The translations under genes were made by a program, and so were the position numbers. A stretch of 43,406 bases of DNA from Lachnospiraceae bacterium (lineage in GTDB: Bacteria > Bacillota > Clostridia > Lachnospirales > Lachnospiraceae), in the NCBI GenBank assembly GCA_022799755.1, contig JAAWOU010000028.1, positions 1-43,406 on the forward strand, read 5' to 3'. Below, piece after piece: positions 7,518 through 15,792 of the stretch; positions within the stretch are counted from its first letter, which is position 1, and each line of letters begins with the position of its first letter. The notes below the pieces were generated by a model. It worked only from the letters and a program-made list of their open reading frames with translations. It searched no databases and was not told where the DNA came from.

Positions 7518-10057
7518 GGACCGAAGCCCAGACAAGCATGCATCTGCTCATGGCAGGCACTCTCAGTATACTGAGCACATTGCTCAGCCTGATCACTCTG
7601 ACATTATCATGGGAACTGTGGACGGTTCCCATGATGATCGCGGGCTGCCTTGTGGTGTGGTGGCTCCACATCGGCAGGGTCGGCTCGGAAATGCTGTATG
7701 AAAATATCTGTACGGGGCTGCTGCTGATTGAATTTTTCTTTTTCGGGGTGCACGAATCCAGTCTGTTCGACATTGCGCTCGTAGCCTGTATCGTGATCCT
7801 TTTGCTTTCCCTGCTGAACAGAAAACGCCTCCTTTATATGGCCCTGGGCCTGTATGTATGCCAGATGCTGTATCATTTCCTATTGCTGCATACCATCAGC
7901 GCCTCCACGAGAAACGGCGACATACTGCGTCTGCTGATGGGAGCGGCGGCGGTGACGGGGTCCTTGGTCATAGCAAGATATCGGATCAACCGCAGGCGCA
8001 GGGAGAAAGCGAAATACGACAGCATGCAGGAGCAGCTGGGAACGGCGGTGCGGCAGAACGCGGACTTTCTCTCCAATGTATCCCATGAACTGCGCACCCC
8101 TGTCAACATGGTCATCGGCATCAGCGAGGTGGCGTTGGGGAAAGATATCTCCGCTGAAATCCGGGAGGATCTTCTATCCATAAAGCTGGCAGGAAAACGG
8201 CTCTCAGGCCAGATCAACAATATCCTGGACTATACGGAAATCGTCGAGGGAACCCTGTCAGCCACGAAGAAAGCCTATTCCATCACATCGGTGATGAATG
8301 ATATCATTACCATGATGGCTCTGCAGAACAGCGGCAGTAAACTGGAGATGGTCTTTGACATGGATCCCAGGCTGCCGTCTCTTTTGATTGGCGATGCGGA
8401 GAAGATTTCCCATGTGCTGCGTATATTGCTGGAGAACTCCCTGAAATTCACGGAGGAGGGCGGTATCAATCTCTGGATTGGGTTTCGGCGGGAGACATAC
8501 GGCATAAACCTAGTCATTGATATCTATGACACGGGTATCGGCATGACTTCCTCTCAGTTGGATCAGATTGTGGACGATTTCTATCAGGCGGATTCCGGAA
8601 GCAGCCGCTATGTGGGGGGATTAGGACTTGGAATTCCCATCGCCAGAGGCCTGCTTCATTCCATGGGAGGCTTTGTCCATTTCGAAAGCGAGGGGCAGCA
8701 GGGGGGACTGGAGGTACATATCACCATACCGCAGGGGGTGGAGGACGACACGCCCTGTATTCAGGTGCCCAACAGTCAGCAACTGTGCATCGCATGTTTC
8801 TTTAAGCCGGAGCGCTACAGCCGGGACGAGGTGCGCAGGTACTACGACAAGATGATACTTCACCTCGTGGAGGGGCTTGGCATTGAAGGGTATCAGGCCC
8901 ACAATTTTGAGGGGCTGCTAAAGCTTCAGAGGGATCACAAGCTTACCCATGTGTTTATCGCACAGACGGAATATATGGCGAATCCCCCGTATTACGAGGA
9001 GTTGGCAGAGACCGTTCCCGTGGCGGTGATCGCGGGGAAAGACTTCGTCCTGGAGGAGGACAGCAAGCTGCTTGTGCTGCGCAAGCCTTTCTTTGCGCTG
9101 TCCATTGTGAATCTTCTGGGCGGTCAGGGCCAGGACAACGGATTTGAGGAGGCCCAGGCCGCAGGCCGCAGGCCCTTTACCTGTGAGGGTGTCCGGGTGC
9201 TGGCTGTGGACGACGAGGAAATGAATCTTCGGGTGGCCACGGGCGTGCTGGGCAGCTATGGAATTCAGGTGGATACCTGCCTGAGCGGAAAAGAAGCTGT
9301 GGAAAAGTGCGGCAGAAACGATTATGACCTGATTTTCCTGGATCATATGATGCCGGGATTCGACGGCGTGGAAACTTTGCGGCGTATCCGTGAGATCGAT
9401 AACGGCGCCTACAAAGACCTGCCTGTAATCGCCCTGACGGCCAACACCATAAGCGGTGCAAGGGAGATGTTCCGAAACGAAGGCTTCAATGAATTTATTC
9501 CCAAGCCCATTGAGCGCTCCGTTCTGGAGAGAGTCCTGCGCCGGGTGCTGCCGGACCGCTGTATGCAGTACGACGCCGGCCCTGCGGAACAGGAACCCGA
9601 AATCCGGGAAGCTCCGGACCAAATCCAGGAAGCACAGGAAGTATCGGCTGCGGAAAGCGAGTTCTCCCGAAACGACGCCGCGGAAGCGGCTGCGAAAGAG
9701 CCGCCCCATACCTATGGCTCCTTGGTGCGGGCAGGTATCAACGTGGGTATCGGGCTGGAGTATTGCGGCGGAGACGAAGCGTTTTATCAGGAGATGCTGC
9801 AGATGTTCCATGACCAGAGAGAGGAGAAAGAGGCGGAGCTGACCTCACTCTACGAAGCCGCCAACTGGACGGACTATGGGATCAAGGCCCATGCTTTGAA
9901 GAGCACGGCTCTGACCATCGGTGCGGAAGTGCTCTCCGGCAAGGCAAAGGAGCTGGAGCTGGCCGGCAAAAAGGCGGATGAGGAATTTATACGAAAGAAC
10001 CATCAGGAGCTGCTGCAAATGTATGCGGAAGTCTGTGACAGCATATCCGGTTTATGA
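7514..10057 (+). CDS. Membrane-bound hybrid sensor histidine kinase with receiver and Hpt domains
   Basis: 847 residues. Residues about 10-160 contain five or six membrane segments with little outside sequence, so the sensor is membrane-embedded. The HisKA dimerisation domain carries phospho-acceptor His191 (NVSHELRTP). The ATPase domain (about 285-405) has N box ENSLKF, DTGIGM and GLGLGIP. Residues about 415-540 look like a degenerate receiver without the acidic pocket. A true receiver (about 558-675) has Asp610 in LIFLDHMMPG. After an acidic linker comes an Hpt domain (about 735-847) with His793 in AHALKST. It therefore holds a complete His-Asp-His relay whose final acceptor is probably the receiver protein encoded just before it. 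The signal is unknown. Confidence 0.93.
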   Translation: MRTEAQTSMHLLMAGTLSILSTLLSLITLTLSWELWTVPMMIAGCLVVWWLHIGRVGSEMLYENICTGLLLIEFFFFGVHESSLFDIALVACIVILLLSLLNRKRLLYMALGLYVCQMLYHFLLLHTISASTRNGDILRLLMGAAAVTGSLVIARYRINRRRREKAKYDSMQEQLGTAVRQNADFLSNVSHELRTPVNMVIGISEVALGKDISAEIREDLLSIKLAGKRLSGQINNILDYTEIVEGTLSATKKAYSITSVMNDIITMMALQNSGSKLEMVFDMDPRLPSLLIGDAEKISHVLRILLENSLKFTEEGGINLWIGFRRETYGINLVIDIYDTGIGMTSSQLDQIVDDFYQADSGSSRYVGGLGLGIPIARGLLHSMGGFVHFESEGQQGGLEVHITIPQGVEDDTPCIQVPNSQQLCIACFFKPERYSRDEVRRYYDKMILHLVEGLGIEGYQAHNFEGLLKLQRDHKLTHVFIAQTEYMANPPYYEELAETVPVAVIAGKDFVLEEDSKLLVLRKPFFALSIVNLLGGQGQDNGFEEAQAAGRRPFTCEGVRVLAVDDEEMNLRVATGVLGSYGIQVDTCLSGKEAVEKCGRNDYDLIFLDHMMPGFDGVETLRRIREIDNGAYKDLPVIALTANTISGAREMFRNEGFNEFIPKPIERSVLERVLRRVLPDRCMQYDAGPAEQEPEIREAPDQIQEAQEVSAAESEFSRNDAAEAAAKEPPHTYGSLVRAGINVGIGLEYCGGDEAFYQEMLQMFHDQREEKEAELTSLYEAANWTDYGIKAHALKSTALTIGAEVLSGKAKELELAGKKADEEFIRKNHQELLQMYAEVCDSISGL

Positions 10058-10072
10058 TATTGGGGGGTTGAC

Positions 10073-12757
10073 ATGATAGCAAAATGGCTGGAAATCATTT
10101 TTGACCATAAGATCAGCTTGAGGGAACGTATGTTTCGCCTGGTCACGGGCATCAGCATGATTGCACTGGTCTTCATCCTGATCCTGGGCAGGTTTACGGC
10201 GAATCTGATCATACTGCCGGCAAGTCTGATCTATATGTACATAGTCGCCAAGATCAGCATCCGGAAAGAATGTATCAATGCGGGGGCCACGGCTACGGTA
10301 GTGCTGCTTCTTATGCTGTTTCCTATGGTCTTTTTCACCGGAGGCGGAATTTACGGCGGGGTGCCGGAATGGTTCGTGCTCTGCTTCATCTATATCAGCA
10401 TCACTCTGGAGGGGAAGCGCAAGGCCGTATTCTTTGTACTTTGTACTTTGGAGACCTTGGCCTGTTATTACATTGCCTATTTCTACCCGGAGCTGGTACT
10501 GCAAAACACCACGGCTCAGGCCTATTTTGACTCTGCCCGGTCGGTGATTGTGGCGGGATTCCTGACAGGTGTGCTGCTTCTGTTCCAGAACCATCTCTAC
10601 GAGGAGGAGAAGAAACTTACCATAGAGCAGAAGAAAGAGATCGAGGAGCTGAACCAGGCGGAGAATCACTTTTTCTCCAGTATGAGCCATGAGATCCGCA
10701 CGCCTATCAATACCATCATCGGATTGAACGAGATGATCCTGCGGGGAGCCAATTCCGAGGAGGTGGCGGAGAATGCCAGGAATATCCAGGGCGCCAGCAA
10801 GATGCTGCTGACGCTTATCAACGATATTCTGGACTTGTCCAAGATCAAATCCGGCAAGATGGAGATTGTGAACGTGTCCTATGAGACAGGGGAGCTTTTT
10901 TCGGAGATCGTGAACATGATCTGGATCAAGGCCAGGGAAAAGGGGCTGGAATTCAAGCTCCAGGTGGATCCCTCCATGCCCAGCATGCTCTGCGGCGACG
11001 AGGTGCGCATCAAGCAGGTGCTGATCAATCTGCTGAACAATGCGGTGAAGTACACGAAAGAGGGCTCCGTGACTCTGGCCGTGCGCTGTGAGCGGGTGGG
11101 GCTGAACCGGGTGCGGGTCTGGTACTCCGTGGAGGATACGGGACAGGGGGTGAAAAAGGAGAATATCCCCTATATTTTCGATGCGTTCCGTCGGGTGGAC
11201 GAGAAGAAGAACCGACATATCGAGGGCACCGGCCTGGGATTGAGCATCGTGAAACAGCTGGTGGAGCTCATGGGAGGCGAGATCAGCGTCAACAGTGTGT
11301 ATATGAACGGCTCCACTTTCCTGGTGACGCTGGAGCAGGACATTATGAGCGAGAAAGAGCTGGGGACTTTCACTCTGACTTCCCGGGTAAAGGTCCACGA
11401 GGGAGAGCAGTACCGGCAGAGCTTCGAGGCGCCGAATGCCCATGTGTTGGTGGTGGACGACAATGAGATGAACCTGATGGTGGTGAGCAAACTCCTGTCG
11501 GATACGAAGATCCAGATCGACACGGCTTCCAGCGGCGCGGAATGTCTGAAGCTGACCCAGTACCAGCACTATGACTGTATTCTGATGGATCATTTGATGC
11601 CGGAGATGGACGGAATAGAATGTCTCCATGCGCTTCACTCCCAGCCCGGGGGACTGTGCCAGGACGTGCCGGTGATCGCCCTGACGGCCAATGCGGGAAG
11701 CGACAATCAGCTGCTCTACCGCAAGGAGGGCTTCAGCGGTTATCTGGCAAAGCCCATCAGTGGCGCGCTGCTGGAGGCGGCCGTGCTGAGCATTCTGCCC
11801 AAGGAGCTGGTGAACTTAAGCGAGATCGCCAGCCAGTCCGAAATCGGAAAAGACGTGCTGATCTTTGAGCAGGCCAAGCGTCTGTCCCTGATGGTCACCA
11901 CGGACAGCGTGTGCGATCTTCCGGAGTCCTTGAAGAAAGAGTTCGGGATCTATGTGTGCCCTTACTATATCTGCACGGACCAGGGGCGGTTCCTGGACGA
12001 CTCGGAGCTGATGGCGGATGAACTGCTGGCCCATATGGCGGAGGGAAAGAGCGGCGTCTCCCAGCCGCCCAGTGTGGAGGATTATGAACGGTTTTTCGCT
12101 CAGAGGCTTACGGAGGCGCAGAATGTGATTCATATTACCATGGCGAAGCATGTCAGCGAGGGGTATCACAACGCATTGGAGGCAGCGAAGTCCTTTGAAA
12201 ATGTCACGGTGATTGACTCGGGGCATCTCTCCAGCAGTATGGGCCTGTCGGTACTGTATGCGGCTCATTTGGCGGAGAATCATGTCACCAGGGACGATAT
12301 CGTGAAGACGGTCAAGAAGCTGCGGCGCTATATTTCCTCCGCATTCATCATCGACAGCACCCACATGATGTGCAGAGCCGGACAGATTCCCAAAAGGGTG
12401 CAGATCATGTGCGACGCGCTGCTGCTGCACCCGGTGATCGTGCTGCGCAACAGCCGTATGTCGGTGGGCAGTATGGAGATGGGAAGCTTCAACCATGTGA
12501 TACGGAGTTATGTGCGAAAAGTGCTCATGAATGCCCGCAATATTGACAGGCGGATTCTGTTCATCACCTATGCGGGGATGGACGAGAAGAGCCTTGCGTA
12601 TATCCAGGAACTTGTGCGCCAGTACTGTTCGTTTGAAAGAGTCTATCTCCAGAAAGCATCCTCTGCCATTGCCAGCAACTGCGGGCCGAGCTCTTTCGGT
12701 CTGCTGTTCATGAAGAAGAATGAAGTGGGGATTTCATTTTCCGATGGGTCCAGATAG
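10073..12757 (+). CDS. Hybrid sensor histidine kinase fused to a C-terminal DegV (FakB-like) domain
   Basis: 894 residues. Residues about 20-170 form a membrane-embedded sensor; HisKA has His206 (SMSHEIRTP); the ATPase domain has NLLNNAVKY, DTGQGV and GTGLGLS; the receiver (about 458-575) has Asp506 in LMDHLMPEMDG. The last 290 residues (about 605-890) are a DegV domain: MVTTDSVCDLP at 607-617, SGVSQPPS, VIDSGHLSSSMGLSV and a second lobe with STHMMCRAGQIPK and LHPVIVL. DegV/FakB proteins bind a fatty acid deep in the cleft between two lobes. The usual SGTY helix start is changed to S695-E-G-Y698. There is no Hpt domain, so output probably passes through the Hpt of the preceding kinase. It starts 15 bases after that gene behind a GGGGGG site. 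A lipid-binding input or output module on a kinase is inference from the fold. Confidence 0.9.
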   Translation: MIAKWLEIIFDHKISLRERMFRLVTGISMIALVFILILGRFTANLIILPASLIYMYIVAKISIRKECINAGATATVVLLLMLFPMVFFTGGGIYGGVPEWFVLCFIYISITLEGKRKAVFFVLCTLETLACYYIAYFYPELVLQNTTAQAYFDSARSVIVAGFLTGVLLLFQNHLYEEEKKLTIEQKKEIEELNQAENHFFSSMSHEIRTPINTIIGLNEMILRGANSEEVAENARNIQGASKMLLTLINDILDLSKIKSGKMEIVNVSYETGELFSEIVNMIWIKAREKGLEFKLQVDPSMPSMLCGDEVRIKQVLINLLNNAVKYTKEGSVTLAVRCERVGLNRVRVWYSVEDTGQGVKKENIPYIFDAFRRVDEKKNRHIEGTGLGLSIVKQLVELMGGEISVNSVYMNGSTFLVTLEQDIMSEKELGTFTLTSRVKVHEGEQYRQSFEAPNAHVLVVDDNEMNLMVVSKLLSDTKIQIDTASSGAECLKLTQYQHYDCILMDHLMPEMDGIECLHALHSQPGGLCQDVPVIALTANAGSDNQLLYRKEGFSGYLAKPISGALLEAAVLSILPKELVNLSEIASQSEIGKDVLIFEQAKRLSLMVTTDSVCDLPESLKKEFGIYVCPYYICTDQGRFLDDSELMADELLAHMAEGKSGVSQPPSVEDYERFFAQRLTEAQNVIHITMAKHVSEGYHNALEAAKSFENVTVIDSGHLSSSMGLSVLYAAHLAENHVTRDDIVKTVKKLRRYISSAFIIDSTHMMCRAGQIPKRVQIMCDALLLHPVIVLRNSRMSVGSMEMGSFNHVIRSYVRKVLMNARNIDRRILFITYAGMDEKSLAYIQELVRQYCSFERVYLQKASSAIASNCGPSSFGLLFMKKNEVGISFSDGSR

Positions 12758-13922
12758 CGGCATTGCGGCTGGGACTGAAAAAGAAAGCGGAACAGCCCGT
12801 AGAGGATGGGGCCGTATCGCTGCCTTTTTCAGAAAAGAGACCGTGCTCTGCGTTGCCGCAGTTCTGGCCGCAGGCTCCGTGTGCTTTGTCCCCCCGGACA
12901 GCGGATACCTGGCGTATCCGGACTACCGGGTGCTGGCGCTGCTGTTCGGCCTGATGCTGGTGGTGGCGGGACTGCAGGGCATCGGGCTGTTCCGCTATCT
13001 GGGATTTCTGTTTCTGGAAAGAATACGGGATACAAGACAGCTGGGATTTCTGCTGATGGCGCTGTGCTTTTTCGGCAGTATGTTTATCACCAATGACGTG
13101 GCGCTGATCACTTTTGTGCCGTTTGCCGTTATGACCCTGGCCATGGCGGGCCAGACCAAGCGATTGATTCCGGTGGTGGTCCTGCAGACCATAGCGGCGA
13201 ATCTGGGCAGCATGCTGACACCCATCGGAAATCCGCAGAATCTCTATCTGTACACGGCCTTTGACCTGTCTATGGGAGAGTTCCTGAAAGATATGCTGCC
13301 TTTGGCGCTGCTCTCTTTTGTGCTGCTTGCGGCAGCCGCGGCTTGCCTCGGCAGAGAGACATTGGTTCCGGGGCGGTCGGAGAGAGCGGCAGCTCCTGAC
13401 AGAAAGAAGCTGGTCGTGTACGCTCTGCTGTTTTTGGTGTGCCTGGCCTGTGTGCTTCGGCTGTTGACCTGGCCGGTCATGCTGACTGTTCTGGTACTGA
13501 CCGTATTTTTTACGGACAGAAAGCTGTTTCGACAGGTGGATTATTTCCTCCTGGTGACGTTTCTGTGCTTTTTTCTCTTCATCGGCAATGTGGGACGGAT
13601 TCCGGCAGTCTCTTCCATGCTGCGGGACCTGATTGAGGGGAGAGAGCTGCCGGCCGGCGTGGCGCTGAGCCAGGCCATCAGCAATGTGCCTGCGGCGATT
13701 TTGCTGTCAGGTTTCACGGACAATGTGAGGCCGCTTTTGTACGGCGTCAATATCGGCGGCCTGGGCACTCTGATCGCCTCCCTGGCCAGCGTGATTTCCT
13801 ACCGGCTCTACGGCAACGGTGAGGGGGCCCGGAAAGGGGCGTATCTGAAGACCTTTACGCTGTACAACGCGGTGTTCCTGGCAGTGCTGTATGCCGCCGC
13901 ACTGCTGCTGTTAAGACGATAA
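12720..13922 (+). CDS. SLC13/ArsB-NhaD-type anion permease
   Basis: 400 residues, about ten to eleven membrane segments. Family marks of the ion-transporter superfamily are visible: FGSMFITNDVALITFVPF in the first half with the conserved Asn-Asp, and NLGSMLTPIGNPQN, the helix-break loop that binds substrate and Na+ in SLC13/ArsB/CitM relatives. The second half has SNVPAAILLSGF, an equivalent loop. The substrate could be a dicarboxylate, citrate, arsenite or another anion; nothing here decides it. The ATG at 12720 lies inside the kinase-DegV gene and gives a 38-base overlap; ATG 12744 (overlap 14 bases) is an alternative. The overlap implies translational coupling, so the phosphorelay may sense or control transport. 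Confidence 0.85.
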   Translation: MKWGFHFPMGPDSGIAAGTEKESGTARRGWGRIAAFFRKETVLCVAAVLAAGSVCFVPPDSGYLAYPDYRVLALLFGLMLVVAGLQGIGLFRYLGFLFLERIRDTRQLGFLLMALCFFGSMFITNDVALITFVPFAVMTLAMAGQTKRLIPVVVLQTIAANLGSMLTPIGNPQNLYLYTAFDLSMGEFLKDMLPLALLSFVLLAAAAACLGRETLVPGRSERAAAPDRKKLVVYALLFLVCLACVLRLLTWPVMLTVLVLTVFFTDRKLFRQVDYFLLVTFLCFFLFIGNVGRIPAVSSMLRDLIEGRELPAGVALSQAISNVPAAILLSGFTDNVRPLLYGVNIGGLGTLIASLASVISYRLYGNGEGARKGAYLKTFTLYNAVFLAVLYAAALLLLRR

Positions 13923-13994
13923 GCCGCCTGCCACGGCCAGCGGCACGCTTATTGAACCGTGAGGCTCCCGTGAGGCTTGGAAAGTCCCGGGGCC

Positions 13995-14279
13995 TCAGCG
14001 GAACAGAAGAGGGGATCCGCCGTCAAAGCCGTTGTTGATGTCCCGGAGGCTGTCCTTGAGCTTTTCATTTGTGGCGCAGGAGGCCTCGCTCTGGAGATCC
14101 ATGTACAGGATGAACACATCCTCCAGGTTCATATTCTTTTCCGCGGCGATTTCCTCCATCACGGGCTTTAGCTTCTCTAACTGGACGGACACCTGTATCT
14201 TCTGTGGATCGATTTCTCCCAGCACATTCTCCGCATACGCATTGATGCGCTCCAGCAGTTTTCTGTTTTCATCTGTCAT
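13995..14279 (-). CDS. Small helical protein of unknown function
   Basis: 94 residues, acidic, predicted almost wholly helical by pattern (LLERINAYAENVLG, KLKPVMEEIAAEKN, EDVFILYMDLQSEAS). No membrane segment, signal peptide or known motif is seen. The start has a good ribosome site (GCGAGGTC before ATG on the minus strand), which argues for a real gene. It lies alone, convergent with the permease gene and divergent from the DUF1015 gene. I do not recognise the family. Confidence 0.65.
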   Translation of the reverse strand: MTDENRKLLERINAYAENVLGEIDPQKIQVSVQLEKLKPVMEEIAAEKNMNLEDVFILYMDLQSEASCATNEKLKDSLRDINNGFDGGSPLLFR

Positions 14280-14404
14280 GATTCTGACCTCGCTTTTCTG
14301 AAATGGATTGGTTTTGGTTCGTACCTTTCGGGCGACGGCGCTGTCCGTGCCGGACTTTGGCCTGCAATGCCGAAATATTTCTAATACAGTTTATCACCAG
14401 ACGC

Positions 14405-14433
14405 TTGTTAAGTACAGATATTTTTGGTAAAAT
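14405..14433 (+). promoter_or_regulatory. Promoter of the DUF1015-glgB operon
   Basis: TTGTTA (14405-14410), a 17-base spacer and TAAAAT (14428-14433). About 35 bases of leader precede the AGAGGA site of the DUF1015 gene. Confidence 0.7.
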
Positions 14434-14472
14434 AAATTTATCTTTTGAATGGAAAGAAAAGAGGAACGAAAC

Positions 14473-15729
14473 ATGGCAAATATCAGACCGTTTTCCGCCT
14501 ACCGACCGGCGCCGGGGATGGAGGACAAAATTGCCGCACTGCCCTATGATGTATATGACAGGGAGGAGGCTGCGGCGGAAGTGAAGCGAAATCCCGACTC
14601 TTTCTTGGCAATCGACCGCGGGGAGACAGGCTTTGGACCGGAGGTGGACACCTATGCGCCAGAGGTGTACGAGAGAGCTGCGGCTCTGCTGCGGGACCGG
14701 ATCCTGGAGGGGAAGTTTGTCAGGGAGGACAGGCCCTGCTATTACGTGTACGAGCTGACCATGGAGGGCAGGAGCCAGACAGGAATCGTGGCCTGCGCCT
14801 CTATAGACGACTACAACGCGGGCGTTATCAAAAAGCATGAGAACACCCGGGCGGACAAGGAGCGGGACAGGATCCGCCATGTGGATGTGTGCAATATGCA
14901 GACAGGCCCTATTTTCCTGGCATACCGCTTCGACGAGGCGCTCTCTAAGATTGTGGGCGCGGTGAAGCGCACCGCACCGGCGTGCGCTTTTGTCTCTGAG
15001 GACGGCATAGGCCACAGGGTGTGGGTGATCGGGGAGGAAAGTCAGGTGGAAAGCATCCGGCAGCGGTTCGACCGGATGGATTCGGTGTACATCGCGGACG
15101 GACACCACCGCTGCGCCTCTGCGGTAAAGGTGGGGATGATGCGCAGGGAAGCCAGGCCGGATTACAGCGGGAAAGAGGAATTCAATTATTTCCTGTCGGT
15201 ACTGTTTCCCGACCGGGAGCTCCATATCATGGATTACAACCGCGTAGTGCATGATCTGAACGGCCTTACCCGGGAGGCGTATTTGGAGAAAGTCTCCGAG
15301 CGCTTTGAGATCAGGGAGGCCGGGGAGAGGCCTTACAGCCCCGAGGGGAAAGGGCGATTCGGCATGTATCTGGACGGAAGCTGGTATGTTCTCACCGCCA
15401 GGCCGGAGATTTTGTCCGAAGATGCCGTGGACGGCCTGGATGTCTCTCTGCTTCAGAATCATCTGCTGGGGCCGGTGCTGGGGATACAGGATCCGAAGAC
15501 GGACAAGCGCATTGACTTTGTGGGAGGCATACGGGGGTTAGAGGAGCTGGAGCGCAGGGTGCAGACGGCGCGGAACCATTCCTCGATGGCGGTGGCGTTT
15601 TCCATGTACCCTACCTCCATGGACGAGCTGTTCGCCGTGGCGGACGCGGGAAGACTGATGCCGCCCAAGTCCACATGGTTCGAGCCGAAGCTCAGGAGCG
15701 GACTGTTTCTGCACGAACTGGGAGAGTAA
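14473..15729 (+). CDS. DUF1015 family protein
   Basis: 418 residues from ATG 14473, chosen because AGAGGA lies 8 bases upstream; ATG 14449 would add eight residues without a ribosome site and is close to the promoter. The protein matches DUF1015 along its length: the opening NIRPFSAYRP, LPYDVYDREEA, KKHENTRADKERDR, YIADGHHRCASA and the closing STWFEPKLRSGLF. The ADGHHR motif resembles the ParB/Srx-like nucleotide-hydrolysing core, and related archaeal SerK proteins phosphorylate free serine; in Firmicutes DUF1015 genes often sit beside serine biosynthesis genes. Here the neighbour is instead glycogen branching enzyme, 63 bases downstream. Function in this organism is unproven. Confidence 0.88.
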   Translation: MANIRPFSAYRPAPGMEDKIAALPYDVYDREEAAAEVKRNPDSFLAIDRGETGFGPEVDTYAPEVYERAAALLRDRILEGKFVREDRPCYYVYELTMEGRSQTGIVACASIDDYNAGVIKKHENTRADKERDRIRHVDVCNMQTGPIFLAYRFDEALSKIVGAVKRTAPACAFVSEDGIGHRVWVIGEESQVESIRQRFDRMDSVYIADGHHRCASAVKVGMMRREARPDYSGKEEFNYFLSVLFPDRELHIMDYNRVVHDLNGLTREAYLEKVSERFEIREAGERPYSPEGKGRFGMYLDGSWYVLTARPEILSEDAVDGLDVSLLQNHLLGPVLGIQDPKTDKRIDFVGGIRGLEELERRVQTARNHSSMAVAFSMYPTSMDELFAVADAGRLMPPKSTWFEPKLRSGLFLHELGE

Positions 15730-15792
15730 AGACGGATGCGGCGACGGACATAGACAGACCAAAAAGGATCAATCAGAAAGGAAGCGGACAAT

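Noticed and set aside
10052..11638. Minus-strand open frame of about 528 codons opposite the kinase-DegV gene
   Set aside because: His/Gln-rich translation typical of an antisense shadow of a GC-rich gene; no domain visible.
13921..13953. Terminator between the permease and the convergent small gene
   Set aside because: A GCCGC/GCGGC stem can form, but there is no T run on either strand, so it is not reported as a terminator.
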